Source of the DNA: a virus
DNA: 40,965 bases
Strand: one strand, 5' to 3'
Virus record (IMG/VR): IMGVR_UViG_3300045135_000846
Location: 1 to 40,965 of that record
A program made the position numbers and the translations under genes. Below, one piece after another: positions 7,920 through 14,238 of the stretch. Each line of letters begins with the position of its first letter. Position 1 is the stretch's first letter. The notes below the pieces were generated by a model. It made no database searches, was not told the DNA's origin, and was given only the letters and a program-made list of their open reading frames with translations.

Positions 7920-7954
7920 TTAAGATTCTTAAAGAGTCTTAAAGATTCTTAAAG
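7920..7954 (-). repeat. About 10-bp tandem array in the SSB leader
   Basis: Four units of TTAAAGATTC type (plus strand) follow each other at 9-10 bp spacing. They lie between the phage-type promoter and the SSB start, so they would be in the 5' leader of that transcript. A similar array lies downstream of the promoter at 39260. The period is close to one DNA helical turn. Function unknown: protein binding, RNA stability or slippage are all possible. Confidence 0.7.
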
Positions 7955-7988
7955 TATATCATATACTCACCTATTCTTAGGGTTTATA

Positions 7989-8003
7989 CTATAGGGTCTT
8001 TTC
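7989..8003 (-). promoter_or_regulatory. Phage RNA polymerase promoter (RNAP-SSB gap)
   Basis: Minus strand reads GAAAAGACCCTATAG, with the presumed start at the final G. Three other sites in the window fit the same 15-bp pattern (14188, 35389, 39260). The CTATAG core equals the initiation region of T7 and SP6 promoters. It lies 18 bases beyond the RNA polymerase stop codon, where T7 also has class II promoters. Confidence 0.75.
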
Positions 8004-8020
8004 TTAAGTTAACTTTAAGG

Positions 8021-10561
8021 TTAGCTAAAGATATAACTACTATTGTAAACCTCTTCCAAGTCTAATGTGTTAAGCATTACATCGTTTACACCTACTGGAT
8101 AGTCCTTACAAACTTGTAACAACCATTTACTTAGAGGCTCTTCACTAAAGATCTCAACATAGGCTTCTCTTACTCTTCTATTTAAATATTCTACCTGGTT
8201 CGCAGGTACACCATAACTATCGTGTATCAAGTGAAAGTTACTTACACCATCAGCATATAGCTTCATTACTGTGTAGGCTAACAGAGTACCATCTAAACTG
8301 TGTATGTAGTTAGGTGCTATACCATTGATCATCTTCTGTCTATGTATCTCAGGAATTGTTTTCCTTATAGACAACTTACCAATCGGTGTTTGTATTCTAT
8401 CTACTTTAGTTTTATGTATCTTCTGAAGCACAGGGAAGTCTGTGATAGGTGTGTTGTAAAAGATATAACCACCTTTACCTACTACCTCTTTTGTTACTTC
8501 TTTTAGATACTCTTGACCTACTCTAGCACCTTTAACTGTTTCAGTGATCGCTCTGTCATTAAGTTCTGTAAGAACCTTAGCAAATAACCAAGCGTCACCG
8601 ACCCAAAACTTCTTGTTATTGTTTTCCATATCACTAAGCTCTGCTTTGTTCTGTTCATACATACCAAACTTCGTTACTGAGTAGGGCTGAGTCATCGTAT
8701 TCCTTTTACAAAGCTTACGGGTTATCTTACCCCTTATACTATTAATTAAAGCCTCTGTAGGCTCTGTATGAGTCACTCCGTCGGATGTAGTAAACTCTAC
8801 ATACTTTGGATACTCTCCATCTTCTAAATATTTGTTAGCCTTGTCGGCAACTCTTTGATAAATATCTTCTCTAGTATCGCCTACGACATTTACCGCTTTT
8901 GCTCCATCTTTATCAAGTAATAAACCTGAGTAGATTTGTATACCACTACACGTAGCATCCAAGGCTATTGGAATATGTGATATAAACTCATTAGGATTTG
9001 CGTTATAATCAGCATACTCAAAACACCAAGCCAAGAATAAATAAGGATCGTCAGCATCAGCCCAGCACTCTCTATATTTAAAAGGGTCTTGAGCGACTTG
9101 AAGGATCTCCGTATGTTTTTCTTGTATTTTTTTAATCCTATCTTCATATAACTCCTTGTCAAAGCCATAGCAGTTAGCACCGTGAATCATAAACCATCTT
9201 ACAGCTTCGTCTGTATCTAACTTACACCCCTCTGTGAACTCTAGTAAAGCTTTTACCTTACCATCCCCTTGAGGTTGTAAGTGTTGTTGTATAGGGTATA
9301 TACGACCTCTAAAGTCAAACTGATAACTAAAGTATATTCTGTCCATATCCAGGTACTCTTCAGCGTTGTTAAGCACCAGGTTAGTCATAATAGCTTTACC
9401 TCTGTTTGCTATGATAAGCTTGTTCTGTTCCTCTATATCTCTAAAGTACTTTAACATCTTATCTTTTTCTTTAGGTAATCCTTTATATTTACCGTCTAAC
9501 CATATTTCACAATCATAATTATAAGGACTTACGAAATCTTCTGCCTCTAGCAACCCGTTATAAGGTAGATTACCAAGTAAATAAGGGTTGTTTGTCTGAC
9601 ATTTATGATCTATAATGTTATTATCGAACACATAACGCATAACATCGAACACTCTTTTGTTGATCCTCCAAGGTGTTTGTTGTATAGTATTTAATACTTT
9701 GTTTAATACACCTAAGCCTTTCTTACCAAAATACTCTCTTAAAAGCTTTTTAGATGATCCTGAGCACTTGATCATAGGTAACTCGTACAAATCCTTGAGT
9801 TGATACCCTCCAGTGTCCTCAAAGCTTTCCCAGTCCTTTGGTGGTACTACAAGTATAGGATACTTTTTATAATCGGTAAGCAGTCGTTCTCTTGACTGAA
9901 GTACCATCCTAAAACACTCTTCTGTGTACACTATATGCTTTATAGTTTTATTCTTAGTGTTAATTATCTTATCTTCGATGATATTACAACCTGACTTAAT
10001 AACAATATCAAGTAATGTAGCACCTAATTGTAACGTGAAAGTGTCTAACTCGTTAATATTTAGTTTACTATTGTTCCTAATCATCTTTACTTTTAACTTT
10101 TCTCGATACTCTTTACTCCTATGGGAATATTTTGCATCTAAATAACTATCTAAATTACTATTGTTCTCGTTCAACCTCCTTAATAATATACTTTTGTGTA
10201 CAGCGTTTACGATTTGCGTCATAAGTGCTGTTGCTTTTACATACACATTCTTACTAATACTTCTAACTATTGATACAAGGATCACATAAGCTAGATCTCT
10301 TGTACTTGAGTGATATTCAGGTAATATAAAGGCTCTTACGGTGCTCTGTTTACCTCTTAAGTCCATCTCAAAGTACTCTTTAAGTTTCTTTGATACAGCA
10401 TCTATACTGTGTACCAATATCAACTTACCCTCTGTTAGTTCGTCGGCTTTCCCTCCCTCAACTCTTGAGGCTACCTCTCTAACTAAACGATTGTAACTAA
10501 AATCATTAGCATCTTTTTCTAATTTTAACTGTAACTCGTATTTTTCGGCTAAAGTGTTTAT
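8021..10561 (-). CDS. T7-type single-subunit RNA polymerase, probable ATA start
   Basis: This DNA-dependent RNA polymerase transcribes the middle and late phage genes. Catalytic residues are clear: Asp535 in ALDATCSG, Lys619 in KRNTMTQ, Tyr627 in PYSVTKFG, and His780-Asp781 in LIHDSYG, equivalent to T7 Asp537, Lys631, Tyr639, His811 and Asp812. The first standard start in frame is a TTG at 10423 with no good ribosome binding site. Upstream the frame stays open and reads NTLAEKYELQLKLE, resembling T7 gp1 FNTLADHYGERLA. It begins with ATA at 10561, six bases after AAGGAG, and no ATG, GTG or TTG lies between. I take the ATA as the start (846 aa; T7 has 883). The Shine-Dalgarno overlaps the preceding stop codon. 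Confidence 0.93.
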   Translation of the reverse strand: MNTLAEKYELQLKLEKDANDFSYNRLVREVASRVEGGKADELTEGKLILVHSIDAVSKKLKEYFEMDLRGKQSTVRAFILPEYHSSTRDLAYVILVSIVRSISKNVYVKATALMTQIVNAVHKSILLRRLNENNSNLDSYLDAKYSHRSKEYREKLKVKMIRNNSKLNINELDTFTLQLGATLLDIVIKSGCNIIEDKIINTKNKTIKHIVYTEECFRMVLQSRERLLTDYKKYPILVVPPKDWESFEDTGGYQLKDLYELPMIKCSGSSKKLLREYFGKKGLGVLNKVLNTIQQTPWRINKRVFDVMRYVFDNNIIDHKCQTNNPYLLGNLPYNGLLEAEDFVSPYNYDCEIWLDGKYKGLPKEKDKMLKYFRDIEEQNKLIIANRGKAIMTNLVLNNAEEYLDMDRIYFSYQFDFRGRIYPIQQHLQPQGDGKVKALLEFTEGCKLDTDEAVRWFMIHGANCYGFDKELYEDRIKKIQEKHTEILQVAQDPFKYRECWADADDPYLFLAWCFEYADYNANPNEFISHIPIALDATCSGIQIYSGLLLDKDGAKAVNVVGDTREDIYQRVADKANKYLEDGEYPKYVEFTTSDGVTHTEPTEALINSIRGKITRKLCKRNTMTQPYSVTKFGMYEQNKAELSDMENNNKKFWVGDAWLFAKVLTELNDRAITETVKGARVGQEYLKEVTKEVVGKGGYIFYNTPITDFPVLQKIHKTKVDRIQTPIGKLSIRKTIPEIHRQKMINGIAPNYIHSLDGTLLAYTVMKLYADGVSNFHLIHDSYGVPANQVEYLNRRVREAYVEIFSEEPLSKWLLQVCKDYPVGVNDVMLNTLDLEEVYNSSYIFS

Positions 10562-10571
10562 AACTAACTCC

Positions 10572-10874
10572 TTACTTACCTTTAATGTGGGTAATAACCT
10601 TGATTAATCTTTTATAAAGTACCTTGTTAACTTGTTGTTCCCGCACCATATACAACCTATCCATAAATTGGTAGGCGTTGTCATAGTGTTTAAAAGCCCC
10701 TGCTATGTCTTTACCAGTTAACTCTACACATAAGTCCTTACACTCTTCCAAGGCTCTCTGACGCTCTACAAGGTCGTCATATAGTTCTTGATAGCTACAC
10801 TTATACTGTGACTTAAGGGTGTATACATTAGCTAGTGTCTTGCCTAGTCTTTCGGCTACTTGATCAGGTGTCAT
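10572..10874 (-). CDS. Small helix-turn-helix-like protein upstream of RNAP
   Basis: A 100-aa protein whose first 30 residues (MTPDQVAERLGKTLANVYTL) look like a helix-turn-helix of the type that reads a DNA half-site. The rest is helical and charged, with a basic end (KRLIKVITHIKGK). It sits immediately before RNA polymerase and its stop codon is part of the RNAP Shine-Dalgarno (TAAGGAG), so the two are translationally linked. It could regulate early transcription, but the family is not recognised. AAAGG precedes its ATG. Confidence 0.7.
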   Translation of the reverse strand: MTPDQVAERLGKTLANVYTLKSQYKCSYQELYDDLVERQRALEECKDLCVELTGKDIAGAFKHYDNAYQFMDRLYMVREQQVNKVLYKRLIKVITHIKGK

Positions 10875-10877
10875 AGT

Positions 10878-11066
10878 TTAACCTTTTAACTCTAACTCTA
10901 TAAAGCTTAAAGCTTCTTCTTTACTCTCGAAATAGTCTGTTTCGTACACATTCCCATCACTCATTCTAATATATAGGAAGTAGTTTTCATAGTATGTACT
11001 CAACGTAACTGCTGTCACAAACTCTTTATTAATAAACTCTGTGTCATTTATCTGTAGTAATTTCAT
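10878..11066 (-). CDS. Small hypothetical early protein
   Basis: A 62-aa protein, unrecognised. The sequence suggests a beta-rich start (FVTAVTLSTYYENYFLYIRM) followed by a C-terminal helix (SKEEALSFIELELKG). It is part of a run of small early genes and has GAGGA upstream of its ATG, which abuts the previous stop codon (TAAATG). Confidence 0.65.
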   Translation of the reverse strand: MKLLQINDTEFINKEFVTAVTLSTYYENYFLYIRMSDGNVYETDYFESKEEALSFIELELKG

Positions 11067-11312
11067 TTAGTCCTCACTTGGTAGTTCTTCTATCATATGT
11101 AACACCTCTGTCATCTCTTTTGGTGTAAGATCTTTTAACTTAATTACATTTACATTCATTACTCTTGCCTTATTAGTACCCGTAAACTGTAAAGGTATCA
11201 CTTGACAAAATCCAGTCTCTTTAAAATACAGGACGTTTGCCCCATAGTCGTTCGTAAATCTATATAAAGTCTTTACGAGGTTTTTAGTTTGCTCTGTTTT
11301 TATAGGTGTCAT
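11067..11312 (-). CDS. Small hypothetical early protein
   Basis: An 81-aa protein, unrecognised. It has a mixed composition with a hydrophobic centre (GANVLYFKETGFCQVIPLQF) and a helical acidic end (PKEMTEVLHMIEELPSED). The ATG follows the preceding TAG directly (TAGATG), and a GGGGGA run in the end of the upstream gene serves as the ribosome binding site. Confidence 0.65.
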   Translation of the reverse strand: MTPIKTEQTKNLVKTLYRFTNDYGANVLYFKETGFCQVIPLQFTGTNKARVMNVNVIKLKDLTPKEMTEVLHMIEELPSED

Positions 11313-11531
11313 CTAGTCATCCCCCATAAGCATATCGTCTTTGTACTCATCGTACGCTCTGTCTCCATATTCCCCTATGTACTCCTCGTACTTATCATTT
11401 AAGTAGTCCTCAAGTACTGGTAAGTCGTCCACCATCCAAGGCTCAGGGCATCTTGAATACCAATCTAATAACTCAGTCTCTAAGTTAACACCGTATTTAT
11501 CGTACCAATCATTAAAATCTAAAAGGTTCAT
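11313..11531 (-). CDS. Highly acidic small early protein
   Basis: A 72-aa protein with 22 Asp/Glu against 5 Lys/Arg, net charge about -17, and many aromatic residues (DWYDKYG, LLDWYSRC, YEEYIGEYGDRAYDEY). No family recognised. Acidic charge spread over the whole chain in an early gene resembles DNA-mimic inhibitors such as T7 Ocr (gp0.3), though it is shorter and I see no sequence similarity. It is the first gene after the putative early promoter at 11581-11613, with AAGGAAGAG in its leader. Confidence 0.7.
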   Translation of the reverse strand: MNLLDFNDWYDKYGVNLETELLDWYSRCPEPWMVDDLPVLEDYLNDKYEEYIGEYGDRAYDEYKDDMLMGDD

Positions 11532-11580
11532 AACTCTCTCTTCCTTTATTCTTTATTGTAACAAATAGTTACTAGTTCAT

Positions 11581-11613
11581 ATTATAGTTTAAGTTTATTT
11601 AACTTAAGCTTAA
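11581..11613 (-). promoter_or_regulatory. Putative early promoter (host RNAP type)
   Basis: Minus strand has TTAAGC, 21 bases, then TATAAT followed by ATGAACTAGTAAC. The same TTAAGC plus TATAAT-like pair occurs at 12494-12524 and 13385-13417, always ahead of early genes. The spacing is longer than the usual 17, so the upstream box may not be a true -35 element. A small perfect inverted repeat (GTAAC/GTTAC, 11558-11572) lies in the leader. Confidence 0.45.
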
Positions 11614-11637
11614 CCAGATAATCTTTAAAATGTGGAT

Positions 11638-11820
11638 TTAGTATCTTAAAAAAGTGCTAAGGTCGTCACATAAAATAGTTTTACACTCTTTATTCAAGTG
11701 AAATACACCTAACTTTTGAGTTAATCCGCCCTCATAAGTAACTACTACCTCTAACTCATCAAATAGTAACTCAAAGTCTACTACTTGAAGGTCTTTTTCT
11801 ATATTTCTACCATCGCACAT
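11638..11820 (-). CDS. Small hypothetical early protein
   Basis: A 60-aa protein, unrecognised. It has an acidic centre (DFELLFDELEVVVTYEGG) and a second strand-like part (LGVFHLNKECKTILCDD). AAGGG lies upstream of its ATG in the gap after the membrane peptide gene. It is the last gene before the promoter-bearing gap at 11532-11637. Confidence 0.6.
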   Translation of the reverse strand: MCDGRNIEKDLQVVDFELLFDELEVVVTYEGGLTQKLGVFHLNKECKTILCDDLSTFLRY

Positions 11821-11831
11821 TTTAAAGCCCT

Positions 11832-11984
11832 TTATTTATAATGTTTGTTTTTGTCTATTTCGTCGTGTAACTCTTCCATACCATCGCTAATAGATATCGC
11901 TAATTTATAAGTAACTACTAACAAATACATCCCCGCCGCTACCGCTATTATTACCAGAATTGTAGCAATTATATCAATTATCAT
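11832..11984 (-). CDS. 50-aa single-span membrane protein
   Basis: A short open frame with a strong N-terminal membrane segment (MIIDIIATILVIIAVAAGMY, then LLVV) followed by an acidic/polar tail (SDGMEELHDEIDKNKHYK). The ATG overlaps the stop of the 85-aa gene upstream as ATGA, typical of real coupled phage genes, and it fills an otherwise empty 150-base gap. It probably sits in the host inner membrane with the tail in the cytoplasm. Early small membrane proteins of phages often block superinfection or alter host membrane functions, but no specific role can be given. Confidence 0.65.
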   Translation of the reverse strand: MIIDIIATILVIIAVAAGMYLLVVTYKLAISISDGMEELHDEIDKNKHYK

Positions 11985-12238
11985 TTTACACCCTTTAATT
12001 TATGAGTTACTTCTAGATCTTCAAGAAAGCTATTAGTATATTTAATAGTATCTAAAACTTTATCTTGAATTTTCTTTAACTCTTTATAGTTAGTGAATTT
12101 ACCCAAAACGATTTCTTTATAGCCATCTATAAGATAAATTCTACCCGTCTCACAGTTTACACCTATACCACTTTCTAACTTGTACATAATTAAGTCATTT
12201 CTCTTTTCAACTTCCGTCCACTGTCTCTTACTTAACAT
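11981..12238 (-). CDS. Small hypothetical early protein
   Basis: An 85-aa protein, unrecognised, lysine- and glutamate-rich. It has a strand-turn-strand middle (YKLESGIGVNCETGRIYLI) and helical C-terminal part (YKELKKIQDKVLDTIKY). The start overlaps the end of the SH3-fold candidate gene by 11 bases, with AGGGG upstream. It is translationally coupled on both sides. Confidence 0.65.
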   Translation of the reverse strand: MLSKRQWTEVEKRNDLIMYKLESGIGVNCETGRIYLIDGYKEIVLGKFTNYKELKKIQDKVLDTIKYTNSFLEDLEVTHKLKGVK

Positions 12239-12461
12239 AATTTACCCCTAACCCATTAATTTTAGTTATTCTAGCTTTAGCTACATTTCTATAACCTTTT
12301 TTAAAGTCGTAAAACATAATGTAATCTTTAGGATCTGTTGTACGTGATCCACCTTTTAAGTTTTTAGCTACACCCGTTCGACCGTGTACCACACCTAAAC
12401 TACCGTCTTTTTTGATGAACTCAACTTTACAAATTTTACCATTTTCTATTAAATTATACAT
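12228..12461 (-). CDS. Putative Sm-like/SH3 beta-barrel protein (WYL_2/DUF2693 type)
   Basis: A 77-aa basic protein with the pattern KKDGSLGVVHGRTGV ... LKGGSRTT ... YIMFYDFKKGYRNV ... ITKINGLGV. This resembles the small phage SH3-barrel family (WYL_2, DUF2693), in which a K-D-G-S-x-R start and a Y-D-x-x-x-x-G-Y-R strand recur. Such proteins are presumed to bind nucleic acid or a ligand; biochemical role unknown. AAAGGA precedes the ATG, and the gene is first behind the putative early promoter at 12494-12524. Confidence 0.6.
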   Translation of the reverse strand: MYNLIENGKICKVEFIKKDGSLGVVHGRTGVAKNLKGGSRTTDPKDYIMFYDFKKGYRNVAKARITKINGLGVNYVK

Positions 12462-12493
12462 TTTGATATCCTTTATTCTTTTGTTACTAACAT

Positions 12494-12524
12494 ATTACAG
12501 TTTTAGTTATTAAGAATAGCTTAA
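12494..12524 (-). promoter_or_regulatory. Putative early promoter (host RNAP type)
   Basis: Minus strand has TTAAGC, 19 bases, then TGTAAT and ATGTTAGTAAC. It shares the boxes and the following AGTAAC ... AAGAATAAAGG leader with the site at 11581-11613. It lies in a 71-base gap with no gene. Not experimentally supported. Confidence 0.42.
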
Positions 12525-12532
12525 AGCTACCC

Positions 12533-13201
12533 TTATTTTCTACAGAACCCTAACTTAATAGCATTTTCTTTTAAAGCTTTAGATCCTTTAAACTTTAGCC
12601 CCACTATTACACCCGTCTCGTCTTCAAAACGTCTGTCTGTAGTATCGCCGTCTACTACTTTAATATCGTTATATCTTAAAGGTACCATATCAAATACCGT
12701 CGCAATATTGTAGCCTTTCTTAATGATAGCGTGAAAATCTTCTTTAGTAGTATTTTCTGTAGCACTCACCGTCAAGTGAACGTTTGGTAACTCTTTAATA
12801 ACGTCTAGAAGATCAGTCCTTTTTGTATATTCATAGAATTGAACCGACGGGAATTCTTTATATATTCTAGTAAAGTCTAAGTCACTTGTACCATTTAGTC
12901 TTAAAGCTAGTCTTTTATTTTGTTTTGTAGCTTTTCTAATTAAAACTTCGATTTCTTTTCTTAATAAAAATAAGAATACCTCTTTATTTTCAAAGTATAA
13001 CTCAGTACGCTTAAGTCTAGCGTTAGTTTGTACTGGCATTTTCATCATACCACTATTAATTAAACAAGTCCTTTTGCATCCTTTAGTAGCGTTTGGGCAC
13101 ACCTTACCGTTATAAGATGGCTCTAAATACAAGATAGCATTTAACCAGTTTTCATTTTGTGACTTATTTAATTTTGCACTTTCGTTAGATAATAGTTTCA
13201 T
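12533..13201 (-). CDS. GP88/DUF7227-like cysteine-motif protein
   Basis: A 222-aa protein matching a phage family known from mycobacteriophage gp88 and relatives (GP88/DUF7227). Visible signature: VCPNATKGCKRTC (Cys35, Cys42, Cys46), then LALRLNGTSDLDF, VQFYEYTKR and a C-terminal cysteine (LGFCRK). The cysteine pattern suggests a metal or iron-sulfur site, and the family's biochemical role is not established. AAAGGA lies before the ATG. It is the largest early gene and the second gene transcribed from the genome end, so its product should appear first after infection, when host-takeover functions act. Confidence 0.72.
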   Translation of the reverse strand: MKLLSNESAKLNKSQNENWLNAILYLEPSYNGKVCPNATKGCKRTCLINSGMMKMPVQTNARLKRTELYFENKEVFLFLLRKEIEVLIRKATKQNKRLALRLNGTSDLDFTRIYKEFPSVQFYEYTKRTDLLDVIKELPNVHLTVSATENTTKEDFHAIIKKGYNIATVFDMVPLRYNDIKVVDGDTTDRRFEDETGVIVGLKFKGSKALKENAIKLGFCRK

Positions 13202-13214
13202 TTGAAATTCCTTT

Positions 13215-13355
13215 TTAGTTGTTTTGTAATTTGTTTAATAATCTGTTACACGCTTCATACTTAGGATAATATACATCCATATTAACATATTTCCAAGCTG
13301 TTTCTAGTTTATCGATAGCTTTTTGTAGTTTCTCTAAATTGTACTTAGTTTTCAT
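13215..13355 (-). CDS. 46-aa hypothetical protein, first early gene
   Basis: A short basic, helical protein (MKTKYNLEKLQKAIDKLETA, then YYPKYEACNRLLNKLQNN). AAAGGG lies 8 bases before the ATG and the stop is 13 bases before the next start, so spacing looks natural. No family recognised. It is the gene nearest the genome end and the first behind the putative early promoter at 13385-13417. Confidence 0.55.
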   Translation of the reverse strand: MKTKYNLEKLQKAIDKLETAWKYVNMDVYYPKYEACNRLLNKLQNN

Positions 13356-13384
13356 TTTGTACCCTTTGTTGTTTTGATAGAGTA

Positions 13385-13417
13385 ATTATATAGGTACTTA
13401 TCTTAAGATATGCTTAA
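13385..13417 (-). promoter_or_regulatory. Putative early promoter (host RNAP type)
   Basis: Minus strand has TTAAGC, 21 bases, then TATAAT. The spacer contains TATCTTAAGATA, a perfect 12-bp palindrome that could be an operator. Two further sites with the same boxes lie in the early region. It is the closest promoter candidate to the first early gene. Confidence 0.45.
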
Positions 13418-13634
13418 ATTATATAAAGATTTAAAGAAATTACAAAAAAGATAAAAAGATTAGTTTTGAGGTGGTTATTGTATATGGACAGGAACTATCT
13501 AAATGAAACTTAAAGTTTGCTTAAAGAGTTGATAAAGTTAGAAATTCTTTGAGATAAGTTAGAGATTCTTTGAGATGCTTCAAGACCCCTTTGAGATTTC
13601 GGGCACCTTAAGAATTTTAGGGTATCCTGCCACC

Positions 13635-13651
13635 GAGTCGCATTAAGATGC
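13635..13651. repeat. 17-bp direct repeat, copy 1
   Basis: GAGTCGCATTAAGATGC, repeated exactly at 13753-13769. It is followed at once by a second ATTAAGATGC-like unit and within 30 bases by CTTTGAG. It is more GC-rich than its surroundings. Confidence 0.8.
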
Positions 13652-13752
13652 ATTAAGATGCTTCAAGAGTCTTTGAGTTACTTATACATTTTGTATAGTA
13701 GTTCATTAAGTGTATATTAAGTGATATTTGAGTAGTGCTTTGAGTTGCAACT

Positions 13753-13769
13753 GAGTCGCATTAAGATGC
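13753..13769. repeat. 17-bp direct repeat, copy 2
   Basis: Exact second copy of GAGTCGCATTAAGATGC, 118 bp from the first, also followed by another TTAAGATGC unit. The pair with its trailing units is a candidate recognition element for terminase or end processing; that role is inference from position. Confidence 0.8.
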
Positions 13770-14187
13770 TTTAAGATGCTAAAGGATAGATTAAGTTTGA
13801 TTTTGATATAATAAGTTATTCATTTTGTTTCTTTGAGATTGATTTGAGAAATCTTTGAGAGAGGTGAGCGAGCTTGAAGGGTAGCGGGGGGACTTGCGTA
13901 CGAGATACTCTATGATACTCACTCAGATTTTTTTAGTATTTTTTAAGAGACCCTTAACTTTCTTCAGGTTACTCTTTGAGATAACATACACAACCCTTTG
14001 AGGGTCATTAAGTATCTCTTTCTTTTAATTGGAGGAGGGTGTTGGTAGTAGTTAGTCTCAAGGACTCTCTACAATCGTTAGGAATCTTAGTGAGACCTCT
14101 AACTTCGACTAGAGATTACACTAAGACATCTAACGTAGTCTTAAGGTAACTATAGGTAATCTTAAAAGTTTTGCTTTAGTTTTCCCC

Positions 14188-14202
14188 CTATAGTGTCCGT
14201 TC
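14188..14202 (-). promoter_or_regulatory. Phage RNA polymerase promoter at the genome end
   Basis: Minus strand reads GAACGGACACTATAG followed by GGGG. The CACTATAGGG core equals that of the T7 class III promoter, and the 15-bp pattern is shared with three other sites in the window. It lies just beyond the terminase stop codon, where T7 has its right-end promoter phiOR, which is linked to replication and packaging. Confidence 0.75.
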
Positions 14203-14238
14203 ATTAAAAGTACCATCAATAGGGGTCTCCAGACACTT

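Larger units (their letters stand above)
13547..14002. repeat. CTTTGAG heptamer array near the genome end
   Basis: The heptamer CTTTGAG (plus strand; CTCAAAG on minus) occurs at 13547, 13568, 13589, 13671, 13738, 13831, 13853, 13974 and 13996. Several near copies (TTTGAG without the C) lie between. The first three are spaced exactly 21 bp. T7 carries irregular arrays of CCTAAAG-type heptamers (SRL and SRR) beside its terminal repeats, so this is probably the same kind of element with a different sequence. Confidence 0.7.
13418..14187. other. Genome-end (concatemer junction) region, no genes
   Basis: About 880 bases between the terminase gene and the first early gene (13356-14238) hold no convincing gene on either strand; this entry is the part between the flanking promoter sites. 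In T7-like phages the terminal repeat lies between these same genes, flanked by short repeat arrays. Here one finds nine CTTTGAG heptamers, a duplicated 17-bp element, a short G-rich patch (13879-13892) and a small ACCCT/AGGGT inverted repeat (13994-14006). A collapsed single copy of the terminal repeat is expected somewhere inside; its edges cannot be read from sequence alone. Confidence 0.65.

Noticed and set aside
13800-13815. TATAAT box on the plus strand in the genome-end region
   Set aside because: No matching -35 element, and no plus-strand gene follows.
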